From Paenibacillus durus (GTDB taxonomy: Bacteria > Bacillota > Bacilli > Paenibacillales > Paenibacillaceae), in the NCBI RefSeq assembly GCF_000756615.1, contig NZ_CP009288.1, positions 5,146,001-5,210,000 of the forward strand: a DNA stretch of 64,000 nucleotides. The letters are read 5' to 3'. The notes beneath the pieces were generated by a model, which ran no database searches, was not told where the DNA came from, and was given only the letters and a program-made list of their open reading frames with translations. Made by a program: the position numbers and the translations under genes. Shown here one piece after another: positions 43,805-52,838 of this stretch. Every line of letters starts with the position of its first letter. The stretch's first letter is position 1.

Positions 43805-44689
43805 TCACTTGAAGTAGCTCATTTCAGCAGGCAGATGATATTTTTCCATCAATTGTGTATAGGTTCCGTTCTCAACGACTTTCTTCAGCGCTGCTTCGAT
43901 GGCTGTCTTCGTTTCCGTGTCGCCCTTGCGAACAGCGATTCCGATCTTCGTATCCGCACCGAAGGAGCCGGCGATTTCGAATACGCCCGGTTTCTCCTCT
44001 TGCAGGTAAGCCGCTCCGGGAGAAGAGTGAAGGAATGCGTCGGCACGGCCCTGCTCGGTTGCAAGGACGGCGTCATTGGCAGTCGGTAGCGCCAAAATTT
44101 TAATTTCTTTCTTTCCGGCTTGCTTCAGTTTTTCGTTATGTTCACGGACGTTGATTTCCTCGACAGCTCCGCGTGTGACGGCAACCGTCAGATCGGACAG
44201 ATCATCCAAGCTTTTGATCCCCTTCGGATTGCCGCTCTTCACGACGATCGAATCGGCCAGACCCATATAAGGGATGAAGTCTACTTGCTCTTCCCGCTCG
44301 GGCTTGATATACATGGCGGAATTGATGATATCGATCCGTTTGCCCTGCAGGGCCGGAATCAGGCCGTCGAAGTTCATGGACTGGATCTTGACCTCTACGC
44401 CCATCTCCTTCGCAATCGCTTGTCCCAGTTCAATATCGAAGCCGGTGAATTCATTGTTCACCATGTATTCGAAAGGAGGAAACGTTGCGGCCGTGCCATA
44501 GGTCAGGAACCCTTTTTCAACCAAAAAAGATGGAGCGGCTGCGGCTGCCGTCTCTTGCGGCTTGCTGCTTTCGGCCGGTGCAGAGGCCTGCCCTCCGTTT
44601 GCACTGTTTGTTCCGGAGCATGCGCTCAACACCGCAACCACCAATACCAACATCGCACAGACAAGCATCTTGGTGTTCTTCATCATCAC
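43805..44689 (-). CDS. Polar amino acid ABC transporter, substrate-binding lipoprotein
   Basis: A 294-residue family-3 solute-binding protein. The signal peptide ends in the lipobox LSAC (then SGTNSANGG), and a Ser/Ala-rich linker leads to the two-lobed domain with the signature GFDIELGQAIAKEMG. Ligand-binding positions can be expected in SMNFDGLIPALQGKRID and AVTRGAVEE. The ligand is probably a polar amino acid or derivative used by the downstream enzymes. Confidence 0.92.
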   Translation of the reverse strand: MMMKNTKMLVCAMLVLVVAVLSACSGTNSANGGQASAPAESSKPQETAAAAAPSFLVEKGFLTYGTAATFPPFEYMVNNEFTGFDIELGQAIAKEMGVEVKIQSMNFDGLIPALQGKRIDIINSAMYIKPEREEQVDFIPYMGLADSIVVKSGNPKGIKSLDDLSDLTVAVTRGAVEEINVREHNEKLKQAGKKEIKILALPTANDAVLATEQGRADAFLHSSPGAAYLQEEKPGVFEIAGSFGADTKIGIAVRKGDTETKTAIEAALKKVVENGTYTQLMEKYHLPAEMSYFK

Positions 44690-44704
44690 GTTAATCTCTC
44701 CTCA

Positions 44705-45373
44705 TCAGTTCTGGTTGTTTTGCATTACACTCAGTACAACTTGCTGGGTCTTCCGATTGTGTTCGACTAGATAACGGCTGGCTTCCTCCGCCTGCTTGAG
44801 GGTCATGAGCTCCACCAGCCGGCGATGCTCGTTAAGAGAACCGTCAACCATTCCGGGCTGGATTAAAAGAATGCGGCGATATCGTTCGCTCTGCTCCCAT
44901 AACCGTTCAATGATCGACAACAGCACAGGACGCTGTGCAAGACTGTAAATGAACATATGAAACTCGCGGTTGGCGGCCAGAATGGCTTCGGTGTCGAGGC
45001 TGTGGTGATTGGCCAGTTCCTCCTGCTTCTGAATCATGCCGTTAAGGACGGCAGCATCCTCCGGCGTTAGCAGCTCTGTCGCAAGCTGTACGGCCAAGCC
45101 TTCCAGATTACAACGGACCAGATAAATATCTTCGAGATGCTCCGCCGACAATGGGGTGACCGTTACGCCCCTGTGTGAATGCAGCAGAACCAGATCCTGG
45201 GCTGCCAGCTTGTCCAGCGCGCTGCGGACGGGCATTTTGCTTACCCCGAGACGGGCAGCGACAGCATCTTGGTCGATTTTCTCGCCAGGAGCCAATTCGC
45301 CGGATAACACCCACTGCTTGAGAACGGAGTACACATGCTCCGACGCGGTAACAAAGGTTGGGATTCTACTCAA
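44705..45373 (-). CDS. GntR-family regulator with FCD domain
   Basis: A 222-residue protein. The N-terminal winged helix (LAPGEKIDQDAVAARLGVSK, then MPVRSALDKLAAQDLV) is joined to an all-helical FCD sensor domain with the metal/ligand His-type positions (NREFHMFIY; NEHRRLVELM). It is the first gene of the catabolic operon. The two identical palindromes upstream are its probable operators, and the pathway substrate is the likely inducer. Confidence 0.9.
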   Translation of the reverse strand: MSRIPTFVTASEHVYSVLKQWVLSGELAPGEKIDQDAVAARLGVSKMPVRSALDKLAAQDLVLLHSHRGVTVTPLSAEHLEDIYLVRCNLEGLAVQLATELLTPEDAAVLNGMIQKQEELANHHSLDTEAILAANREFHMFIYSLAQRPVLLSIIERLWEQSERYRRILLIQPGMVDGSLNEHRRLVELMTLKQAEEASRYLVEHNRKTQQVVLSVMQNNQN

Positions 45374-45408
45374 TCATTCAGCATCTCCTTTCTAAAATTT
45401 CAAGATCG

Positions 45409-45426
45409 GATATTTGATCAAATATC
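45409..45426. promoter_or_regulatory. Probable GntR operator 1
   Basis: The perfect palindrome GATATTTGATCAAATATC lies 36 bp upstream of the gntR start. The same sequence occurs at 45,615-45,632. Confidence 0.75.
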
Positions 45427-45578
45427 AACGATCAATGATTACCTGTGATATAGGTCACATTGTAAGGGGCAATTCGACAAACTGTCAATAAAAATATCTC
45501 AAATTGTAAATATTCCTGTCACAAGGTCGAAATAACTGACATGAAGTCGAAAATATAGATATTTTGTCGATATTTTAG

Positions 45579-45608
45579 TTGCAAAATAAGATTTTATGTG
45601 ACTATAAT
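45579..45608 (+). promoter_or_regulatory. Promoter of the enolase-superfamily gene
   Basis: TTGCAA and TATAAT are separated by 18 bp. GntR operator 2 begins five bases after the -10, so bound repressor would block initiation. Confidence 0.65.
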
Positions 45609-45613
45609 TACTG

Positions 45614-45633
45614 TGATATTTGATCAAATATCA
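45614..45633. promoter_or_regulatory. Probable GntR operator 2
   Basis: The perfect 20-bp palindrome TGATATTTGATCAAATATCA lies next to the -10 of the divergent enolase-superfamily gene. Its core is identical to operator 1, about 205 bp away, which could allow looping. Confidence 0.75.
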
Positions 45634-45727
45634 ATTTCTCATCCATTTTTTGCATCAAAACCTTTAATTGCGTTAGATTTCATAACATCATTTTCTTCTC
45701 TGCCGAATGAAAAAACGAGGTGTAGGT

Positions 45728-46861
45728 ATGCTTATTTCACAAATTGATGTGTTCAGATGTGACCTCCCGCTCTCTCCCCCATTCACTCATTCTTCTTCCG
45801 GAACCGTCACTCATCTAAAAGAAATCTATCTGCGCATTACAGCCGATTCCGGCGTTACCGGCTGGAGCGAAGTGCGCGGAAACTGCGAATATGTTACCGG
45901 CGATACGCCCGAACGGGTGGCGGCGGTTCTTACGCATACACTGGGCCCCGCACTGCTCGGAAAGCCCGTGATGAACAGAAATAGGATCAACGCCCAGCTC
46001 GATAAGCTGATTAACGGCAACAGCGCGGCCCGCGCCGCGGTAGATATTGCCCTGCTCGATCTCATGGGCAAGCAGTTGAAAGTGTCCGTCGCCGATCTGC
46101 TGGGGGGACGGCTGCGGGATTCCATCCCGAGCGATGCCACGATCGCCTTCGGCACACCGGATGAAGCTGAGGAGGAAGCGGTCCGGTATTTGCAGGACGG
46201 CTTTCGGACCATTAAGGTGAGAGTCGGCCCGGACCGGGCCGCTGATCTTGAACGGGTGCGGCGGGCCAGAGCCGTCATCGACTCACTCGGGCTTGGCGGA
46301 GAAGTTCTTCTGTGTGTCGATGCCAATCAGGGGTGGACGCCCAAGCAAGCGTCCCTCCGCTTGAGGGAACTCGAAGCGCTTGGTGTGGAATGGGTAGAGC
46401 AGCCCGTGCCTGCTGACGACTTCTCCGGTCTGAAACAGGTCCGGCAGCAGACACGGGCCGCCGTTGTGGCCGATGAGAGCTGCCGCACCTGCGCGGATGT
46501 CGCCCGGATTGCCGCCGAGGGCGCGGCCGATATTGTTCACTTGAAGCTCGTCAAGGCGGGGTCTGTCGCCAATCTGCTGCGGATGATGGCGGTCGCCGAA
46601 TCCTTCGGCATCCCGTATATGCTCGGGCAGATGGACGAGGGTCGGCTCGCTACCGCCGCTCTGCTGCAAATCGCGGCGGCTTCGCGCGCCAGCCACTTTG
46701 AAGTATGGGGATTCCAGCGGGTCCGTCCCGAAGACGATCCCGCCGGCGCGCTTACGGTGTCGAACGGAGCTGTATCGGTTCCCGAAGGCTTCGGACTGGG
46801 CGTCACCGTCGATGAATCCCGTTTGACCAATATCGCCAGCCTGTCCGCTGGCGCAACGTAG
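45728..46861 (+). CDS. Enolase-superfamily enzyme (MLE/epimerase-like)
   Basis: The start is placed at the ATG at 45,728 (MLISQIDVFRCDLPL) because GAGGTG precedes it. An upstream in-frame ATG at 45,707 lacks a site. The protein has 377 residues with a capping domain and barrel. Metal ligands are Asp in CVDANQGW, Glu in WVEQPVPADD and Asp in VADESCRT. The Lys on the opposite face is in HLKLVKAGS. The first catalytic motif is Lys-Val-Arg (TIKVRVG) instead of Lys-X-Lys. It could be a racemase, epimerase or dehydratase for the pathway compound. Confidence 0.85.
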   Translation: MLISQIDVFRCDLPLSPPFTHSSSGTVTHLKEIYLRITADSGVTGWSEVRGNCEYVTGDTPERVAAVLTHTLGPALLGKPVMNRNRINAQLDKLINGNSAARAAVDIALLDLMGKQLKVSVADLLGGRLRDSIPSDATIAFGTPDEAEEEAVRYLQDGFRTIKVRVGPDRAADLERVRRARAVIDSLGLGGEVLLCVDANQGWTPKQASLRLRELEALGVEWVEQPVPADDFSGLKQVRQQTRAAVVADESCRTCADVARIAAEGAADIVHLKLVKAGSVANLLRMMAVAESFGIPYMLGQMDEGRLATAALLQIAAASRASHFEVWGFQRVRPEDDPAGALTVSNGAVSVPEGFGLGVTVDESRLTNIASLSAGAT

Positions 46862-46896
46862 GCCGCCTCTAGGATTTCCAATATATTATAGAAGCA

Positions 46897-46934
46897 AAAC
46901 AGCAAGCCTCCGTTTGATTGGAGGCTTGCTGTTT
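46897..46934. terminator. Bidirectional terminator
   Basis: AAACAGCAAGCCTCC pairs perfectly with GGAGGCTTGCTGTTT around an 8-base loop. It lies between two converging genes. Confidence 0.9.
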
Positions 46935-46960
46935 GTATTTTCCGACCCCTGGCACCTTGA

Positions 46961-47953
46961 TTATTGAATCTTCAAAACGATCTTTCCAATGGTATTCTTC
47001 TTCTCCAAAAGGAGATGTGTCTCCGCTACCTGTTCCAATGGATAAACGCCTGACACCTCGGAGTGAAGCTCACCGCGCGCCAGCATGCCTAGCGCTTCCT
47101 TCGCCGCTGCTCCTACCTTGTCCGGAGCGGTCTCAGCGTACCCGCCGAGCGAAAACCCGGCAATCGCTTGATTGTTGATCCATAAACCGTTCGTTGATTG
47201 AAGCATGTCCGGTTCACCGCTCGCATTCCCCACAACGACCAATTGTCCGAGAGGGCTAAGTACTTGGAGACTGCGGGAGCGTGCTTCTCCTCCCACCGGA
47301 TCGAAGACGGCATCAACGCCTGCTCCCCCTGTCGCGTGAAGAACACGTTCAACAAATTCATCCCGGAGAAAGAGCTCATCATAACCAAGAGATTCGGCAA
47401 GCTTCAATTTCCCGGTACTGCCGACCGTACCCATCACATGCTTTGCTCCCAGCCGCTTTGCTACTTGACTAAGAAAGCTTCCAAGCCCTCCGGCAGCAGC
47501 GTGAATGAGCACGGTACTCCCCGCCTGCATCCGGTTCACGTCTTTTATCGCCATGTAGGCGGTCGTTAAATTGACGATGGATGCGGCTGCTGTTGCCAGG
47601 TCAAGCTCCGAACCGAGCGTATCCAGCGGTACGGTCAGCGAAGCTCTTACACTCGCCATTGCCGCGTAGCCCCCAAGATTCAGCAGCGTCATCGATGCAA
47701 CGGGCTGACCGACATAAAAGCCTTCTACTCCTTCCCCAATCGCTCGAACATATCCGGACACTTCGAGTCCAGGTACAAGCGGCATTGAGAATGAAGAACC
47801 GAATTCGCCCCGGCGCAACAATATGTCCGCGTATCCAACGCCTGCATAAGCCACGTCAATCGTGAGATTCCCGGGAGCTGGACTGAGATCGGGCAATTCC
47901 ATGAGCCGTAATTTTTCTGCACCGCCAAATCCGTCTATAACCATCGCTTTCAT
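46961..47953 (-). CDS. Quinone-oxidoreductase-like MDR protein (zinc-free)
   Basis: A 330-residue NADPH-dependent medium-chain reductase. It has the GroES-like N-terminal domain (AYAGVGYADILLRRGEFG, PLVPGLEVSGYV) and the Rossmann motif AAAGGLGSFLSQVAKRLGA. No structural-zinc Cys cluster is seen, which places it in the quinone oxidoreductase/zeta-crystallin group. The substrate is probably a quinone or enone. It is a single-gene unit. Confidence 0.87.
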   Translation of the reverse strand: MKAMVIDGFGGAEKLRLMELPDLSPAPGNLTIDVAYAGVGYADILLRRGEFGSSFSMPLVPGLEVSGYVRAIGEGVEGFYVGQPVASMTLLNLGGYAAMASVRASLTVPLDTLGSELDLATAAASIVNLTTAYMAIKDVNRMQAGSTVLIHAAAGGLGSFLSQVAKRLGAKHVMGTVGSTGKLKLAESLGYDELFLRDEFVERVLHATGGAGVDAVFDPVGGEARSRSLQVLSPLGQLVVVGNASGEPDMLQSTNGLWINNQAIAGFSLGGYAETAPDKVGAAAKEALGMLARGELHSEVSGVYPLEQVAETHLLLEKKNTIGKIVLKIQ

Positions 47954-48094
47954 TACCTATTGCCTCCTTCAAATCTACCGGTTGAAACTATCTTAATTCG
48001 CGCAGAAGAAGGCAGACAGTGTTTAATTATACGGGTATACAATTTGATAGGATAACGAAAAAGAACGCTGCTGCAAGAACGGTTTGGCGCCCAG

Positions 48095-48937
48095 TTAAAG
48101 GATGGATTGCCCGGTAAATTCCAACATATGCTGTTCGGTCAATGTACCCTCTTCGGGAGTGTAGACACAGAGGTGGATATCGGAATTGCCGTTTATATGA
48201 CTGAAAGAATTCAGTGTAAAGGTTAGCGGTCCAGCCTCGGGATGGTTTAATTCAAATCGGACGGCCTTTTTATCCTGCACATCATGCAGCTGCCAGAACT
48301 CTGCGAATAATGGGCTGTCGTTACATAGTCCTTGAACGAATTCCTCGAGCACAGGATCATCCGGATGCTGGTCGTAATAAGAACGGAGGATCGCTAAGCC
48401 GTACCTGGCGAACTCGTCCCAGTTGGCTATGTTCTGGCGCAAAGAAGAATCGGTGAATACAAGACGTGTCATATTGCATTCTTCCTTGGGAAGCGAATCG
48501 AAATCCGTTAAAAATATAGAAGCCATACGGTTCCAAACCAATACATCTGTCCGGAATGTGGCGATAATGGCAGGATAACGAATCTGTTCGACAATCTGCC
48601 GCAGCCCCGTGTCTATTCCATTCATTGGTGATGCGCTGGGGTCGGTCATCCGATCATAATTTGCCAGCCGCTTAAGGTGCAGGTGCTCTTCCGGCGATAG
48701 CAGTAGTGCTCTTCCTATTCTTTCGATAACATCTTTAGATACACGAACTTCCCGGCCCTGCTCCAACCACGTATACCAGGTCGTGCTCACTTCAGCTAAC
48801 TCGGCAACTTCTTCCCGGCGAAGACCTGGAGTTCTTCTGCGGCCATACTTCCCGCTGATACCAACCATGGCAGGCTGTATCCGCTCCCGGCGCGATCTCA
48901 GAAACTGGCCTAGCGCTTTAAGCTTCCGTACTTCCAT
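48095..48937 (-). CDS. XRE-type regulator with MmyB-like ligand domain
   Basis: The start is set at the ATG at 48,937 (MEVRKLKALGQFLRS); a GGGGGGA site lies 14 bp upstream and the GTG two codons earlier is also possible. The N-terminal HTH is RTPGLRREEVAELAEVSTTW, then YTWLEQGREV. The C-terminal part, with RYPAIIATFRTDVLVWNRMA and FTLNSFSHINGNSDIHLCVY, matches the MmyB PAS-like ligand-binding domain. These regulators bind a fatty-acid-like ligand and often control a neighbouring oxidoreductase. The quinone-oxidoreductase-like gene lies just downstream. Confidence 0.85.
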   Translation of the reverse strand: MEVRKLKALGQFLRSRRERIQPAMVGISGKYGRRRTPGLRREEVAELAEVSTTWYTWLEQGREVRVSKDVIERIGRALLLSPEEHLHLKRLANYDRMTDPSASPMNGIDTGLRQIVEQIRYPAIIATFRTDVLVWNRMASIFLTDFDSLPKEECNMTRLVFTDSSLRQNIANWDEFARYGLAILRSYYDQHPDDPVLEEFVQGLCNDSPLFAEFWQLHDVQDKKAVRFELNHPEAGPLTFTLNSFSHINGNSDIHLCVYTPEEGTLTEQHMLEFTGQSIL

Positions 48938-49175
48938 TGACACGGCACATCCCCCCCATTTTAAGTTATTCCAATACTGCAACCGTTCCTAATCTTAGGA
49001 TAACACAACCCTATTTCCCACCGAAAAAATCCAACCCTCTTTATCACACGCTCTTATTTAAGGGGAAAATTATGCATCTATCTGAAGTCACGGGCGTATT
49101 CAATGGTATACCTTTAATGAAATCATAGCCCTAAATACTGGAAGTAAGTTATCATAAATAAAGGAGGTGCGTCTT

Positions 49176-49919
49176 TTGAACAGCTCAAGATTGATGAAGC
49201 TGCTGGGGCTTATTGCCGGAGTTGCAGTCTTGGATATTGTAATTTTATCACCAGGTTTATTAGGAGTGGAAATCGGAGGTGGAAGTCCTCTTGAGACAGC
49301 CTCAGGAGTAACCTTACTGGTTATTAGTTTCCTTGTGCTGCTGTACGGGAGTTATGCTCTACTTTTTAAACCTCCTGTTCTGGCGCCTGTAAAAAACATG
49401 AAATCGCATGAGGACTATATAGCAGCGCTTAACCATTACAGAAATGCAAAGGGGTTAAAGAAGGATATTGCTCTCGCCCTGGATCAGTTGGATCGAATAG
49501 AGAAGAAGAAAACCACCTTGTCAGATGTCCTTGGTCAAAGATTTGATCAAGCAGAACTAAGCTACAAGAAGTTCCATTCTGTCATTGATGCGGTCGAACA
49601 ACTTTTTTACCTGAATATCAGGGGTATCCTGAATAAGCTTAGTGTATTCGATGCTTCAGAGTTCTCCACTTTCACTAGTGAGAAAAAACTCACGCAGTTT
49701 TCCAATAAATTGGTCCAAGAAAAAACAGCTCTAAACAATGAGTACTTAGCCTCCGTAACGGGATATCTTGGCGCCAATGAAGAAATCCTGCTGAAGTTAG
49801 ACAAGCTGCTGCTGGAGATCTCTCAATTGGACAGCACAGATTATCAAAATATTGAGGATATGCCCTGCATGAAGGAAATGGATGCATTGATCAAGCAGAC
49901 CAAGTTCTATAAGCAATGA
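49176..49919 (+). CDS. Two-TM membrane protein with helical cytoplasmic region, first gene of the tel-like operon
   Basis: The start chosen is the TTG at 49,176 (then NSSRLMKLLGLIAG), eight bases after AAAGGAGG. A GTG at 49,167 would overlap that site. Two membrane helices (LIAGVAVLDIVIL; TLLVISFLVLLYGSYALLF) are followed by about 170 residues of predicted coiled helix (DQLDRIEKKKTTLSDVLGQR). It resembles XpaC-type partners of TelA in layout but not clearly in sequence. It lies 13 bp before the VWA gene, so it probably acts in the same complex. Confidence 0.7.
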   Translation: MNSSRLMKLLGLIAGVAVLDIVILSPGLLGVEIGGGSPLETASGVTLLVISFLVLLYGSYALLFKPPVLAPVKNMKSHEDYIAALNHYRNAKGLKKDIALALDQLDRIEKKKTTLSDVLGQRFDQAELSYKKFHSVIDAVEQLFYLNIRGILNKLSVFDASEFSTFTSEKKLTQFSNKLVQEKTALNNEYLASVTGYLGANEEILLKLDKLLLEISQLDSTDYQNIEDMPCMKEMDALIKQTKFYKQ

Positions 49920-49932
49920 AAGGGAGATGAGC

Positions 49933-51621
49933 ATGGCTAGAAAAGGTAAAGCGTTCATGGTGTTAGGGGTTATCGCAGTGGCCGTTTTTGTTCTTGTGTA
50001 TTTTGGGATCAGTTTAACATCCAATTTAGGCAAAACCGAGACACAGGTAACTGCAGAAGGCGCAGCCAAGCAACTGGATAAACTGTACAAAAGCATTTCT
50101 TTAACTGCCGCAGAGCCAATAAAGGGTCAGATCGATCTTGATCCTGCGACTGTCGGCGATTCATTGCCCGATATCTCCAAGTTCCCTATTTCGGTGGCCA
50201 ACACAACGGACAGTTTCGTAGAGATTTTCTCTTCCACAGAGAAATCAGGGACTGGTGTTGACGGGTGGTTGAATGAAGTAGCGACAGATTTCAATAAGTC
50301 CAATATTGTGGTGAATGGGAAGCCTGTTTCTGTCAAAATCCGTAATATTGCTTCGGGAACAGCCGCAGATTACATAAAGTCGGGCAAGTATGTGCCGGAT
50401 GCCTTCACTCCTTCCAATGAGCTCTGGGGAGAAATGGTTAAAGCGCAAGGTATCCAAACTCAGCTTATATCTAAGCGTCTTGTCGGCAATGTAGCTGGTA
50501 TTGTATCAACCAAGAAAAAATATGATGAGCTGGTGGATAAGTACGGTTCTTTAAACGTCAAGACGGTTACAGACGCTATAGCGGATAACGAGTTGGCTTT
50601 GGGGTACACCGATCCTTTCGCCAGTTCTACGGGTTTAAACTTTCTGGTGACTACCCTTCAGACTTTTGACAGCTCTGATTTGCTTGGAGAAAAAGCGGTT
50701 CAGGGGTTTGAGCGATTCCAGGCCAATGTCCCTTTTATCGCATCCACAACTTTACAAATGCGTGATGCGGCTAAGACGGGGATGCTTGATGCTTTTGTCC
50801 TGGAGTACCAAACCTATGTCAATGCGCCGGATCTGAAGAGCGGCTATGTATTCACTCCTTTTGGGGTAAGGCATGACAGTCCGCTGTACGCTTTGGGGAA
50901 TTTGCCTCAAGATAAACTGGATATGATTAAGAAGTTTGCGGAGTTCGCGAAGCAGGATAAGTATCAGAAATTAGCTGAGGACAAAGGATTCAATGGTCTT
51001 AAGGATTACCATTCAGAGCTTGATGCGGTTGACGGTACTCTCCTATCCTCTGCTCAAAAGTTGTGGAAGGAAAAGAAGAACGGGAATAAACCGATTGCGG
51101 CGGTATTTGTAGCCGATGTGTCCGGGAGTATGGATGGCGAACCGCTAAACCGGTTGAAAGAGTCGTTATTAAGAGGTCAAAAGTACCTCGGCAGAGACAA
51201 CAGCATTGGTTTTGTTTCTTACTCCAGTGAAGTTTCAATCAACCTTCCGATTGCGAAGTACGACGCGAATCAGCAGTCTATGTTTGTTGGAGCAGTCAAC
51301 AGCCTTCAGGCCGGCGGCGGCACAGCTACTTTTGACGGTATTGTGGTGGCAATGAAAATGCTTCGGGATGAGCTGGCGGCTAACCCTGATGTTAAACCTG
51401 TGATCTTTGTCTTAAGCGACGGGGAAACGAATGAAGGGCATTCGCTCGATGATATCCGGGGGTTAATTGAGACCTTCAAGATTCCGGTATACACGATAGG
51501 CTACAATGCGAATATCAAGGCGCTTCAAAGCATTTCAAGTATTAATGAGGCGGCCAGCATCAACGCGGATACAGACGATGTTGTGTATAAGATCGGTAAT
51601 TTGCTCAACGTTCAAATGTAA
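49933..51621 (+). CDS. Membrane-anchored solute-binding-like + VWA domain protein
   Basis: The ATG at 49,933 is preferred over two in-frame codons upstream because of its six-base gap to AGGGAG. One N-terminal helix (AFMVLGVIAVAVFVLVYFGI) anchors it, with the rest outside. Residues about 85-350 look like a type-2 periplasmic binding fold (DAFTPSNELWGEMVKAQG; ALGYTDPFASSTGLNF). The last 190 residues are a von Willebrand A domain with a complete metal site: DVSGSM, Thr in GGTATFDG and Asp in LSDGETN. Such proteins accompany TelA/TerY-type stress systems. Confidence 0.85.
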   Translation: MARKGKAFMVLGVIAVAVFVLVYFGISLTSNLGKTETQVTAEGAAKQLDKLYKSISLTAAEPIKGQIDLDPATVGDSLPDISKFPISVANTTDSFVEIFSSTEKSGTGVDGWLNEVATDFNKSNIVVNGKPVSVKIRNIASGTAADYIKSGKYVPDAFTPSNELWGEMVKAQGIQTQLISKRLVGNVAGIVSTKKKYDELVDKYGSLNVKTVTDAIADNELALGYTDPFASSTGLNFLVTTLQTFDSSDLLGEKAVQGFERFQANVPFIASTTLQMRDAAKTGMLDAFVLEYQTYVNAPDLKSGYVFTPFGVRHDSPLYALGNLPQDKLDMIKKFAEFAKQDKYQKLAEDKGFNGLKDYHSELDAVDGTLLSSAQKLWKEKKNGNKPIAAVFVADVSGSMDGEPLNRLKESLLRGQKYLGRDNSIGFVSYSSEVSINLPIAKYDANQQSMFVGAVNSLQAGGGTATFDGIVVAMKMLRDELAANPDVKPVIFVLSDGETNEGHSLDDIRGLIETFKIPVYTIGYNANIKALQSISSINEAASINADTDDVVYKIGNLLNVQM

Positions 51622-51644
51622 AATCTATTCTAGGAGGGGTTACC

Positions 51645-52784
51645 ATGTCATTTTCAATGGAAGTCATCAATCCGGAGAAGATTAAGTCGGCTATTGAGGA
51701 GCAGGTTAAGCCTGTGCCCGAGGAAGTAGCCCAGCTAAAGGAGCTGGCGGTAAACAATGTCTCCACGATCCTTGAACTGGATATTGATTCACTGGAGAAG
51801 CGGAAAGAGATCCTGCAATCCATTGATAATTTCGGCATAAATACGATGCGGTCATCGTCGGAGAAAAATTCTCTTTTGCAGGTGTCTGTGGGGAACCTAT
51901 CCAGAACGGGCGATGAAGGCGGTCAAGTCGCCAAGGGGTTAACCGAGCTGCAGCTCCAGTTGAAGGATTTAGACCCGAGTGTTGTGGATTTTGCCAAAAG
52001 CGGATTTCTGGGCAAGTTCTTTAACCCATTGCGCAGCTACTTTGCCAAGTATCAAAAGGCGGATGCTGTCATTTCGGACATTATTACTTCTTTGGATAAG
52101 GGCAAGTCTGTATTAAAGAATGATAATACGACTTTGGAGTTTGAACAGCAGGCGCTTCGGGAGCTCACTAAAAAGCTGCAAAAGGAAATCCAGCTTGGCA
52201 TGTTGATGGATGAAGAAATTGAGTCTCAGATTGAAGCGGCAAAATCACGTAATGAGTCGGAAGATAAAATCCGGTTCATTAAAGAAGAAGTGCTGTTTCC
52301 GCTGCGTCAGCGCGTGATGGACCTGCAGCAAATGCAGGTGGTTAATCAACAGGGGATCATGGCGATCGAAGTGGTAATCCGAAATAATAAAGAGCTGATT
52401 CGCGGGGTGGACAGAGCCCGAAATGTCACGATCTCCGCCCTAAAAATCTCGGTTACCGTAGCCAGCGCGCTTTACAATCAAAGAATTGTCTTGAAAAAGA
52501 TTGAGCTTCTTAACCAAACCACTAACGATCTGATAAGCGGCACCTCCAAAATGCTGAAAGATCAAGGCGCGGCGATCCATAAGCAGTCTCTGGAAACGAG
52601 TATTTCGGTAGACACTTTAAAGCAGGCTTTCACCGACGTGCTGTCCGCTCTAGATTCTATCAGCACTTACAAGCAGGAGGCCCTTCCCAAAATGCGTGAA
52701 ACCATCAATCAGTTCAGAGAGCTGGCGGATACCGGAGAACAGCAGATACAGCGTCTGGAGAAAGGGCAGAAGCTGGGTCTGTAG
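51645..52784 (+). CDS. TelA/KlaA-family toxic anion resistance protein
   Basis: A 379-residue helical cytoplasmic protein of the TelA family (PF05816). It has the characteristic GFLGKFFNPLRSYFAKYQKA and LFPLRQRVMDLQQMQVVNQQ segments, and a C-terminal coil ending QQIQRLEKGQKLGL. TelA homologues are linked to tellurite, bacteriocin and envelope stress tolerance, but the mechanism is unknown. AGGAGGGG precedes the ATG, and it ends the three-gene operon before a terminator. Confidence 0.9.
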   Translation: MSFSMEVINPEKIKSAIEEQVKPVPEEVAQLKELAVNNVSTILELDIDSLEKRKEILQSIDNFGINTMRSSSEKNSLLQVSVGNLSRTGDEGGQVAKGLTELQLQLKDLDPSVVDFAKSGFLGKFFNPLRSYFAKYQKADAVISDIITSLDKGKSVLKNDNTTLEFEQQALRELTKKLQKEIQLGMLMDEEIESQIEAAKSRNESEDKIRFIKEEVLFPLRQRVMDLQQMQVVNQQGIMAIEVVIRNNKELIRGVDRARNVTISALKISVTVASALYNQRIVLKKIELLNQTTNDLISGTSKMLKDQGAAIHKQSLETSISVDTLKQAFTDVLSALDSISTYKQEALPKMRETINQFRELADTGEQQIQRLEKGQKLGL

Positions 52785-52797
52785 CCGGTGAACGAAT

Positions 52798-52831
52798 GAG
52801 CAAGAGTGTGTAGAATTTACGCACTCTTGCT
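52798..52831 (+). terminator. Terminator of the tel-like operon
   Basis: GAGCAAGAGTG / CACTCTTGCT hairpin followed by TTGTTCTTT, 14 bp after the telA stop. Confidence 0.8.
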
Positions 52832-52838
52832 TTGTTCT

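Noticed and set aside
40175..44689. Assignment of the catabolic operon as a standard ectoine degradation cluster
   Set aside because: Only the M24 enzyme and general enzyme types fit. No DoeB-type succinylglutamate-desuccinylase homologue, EutB/EutC or aldehyde dehydrogenase gene is present.
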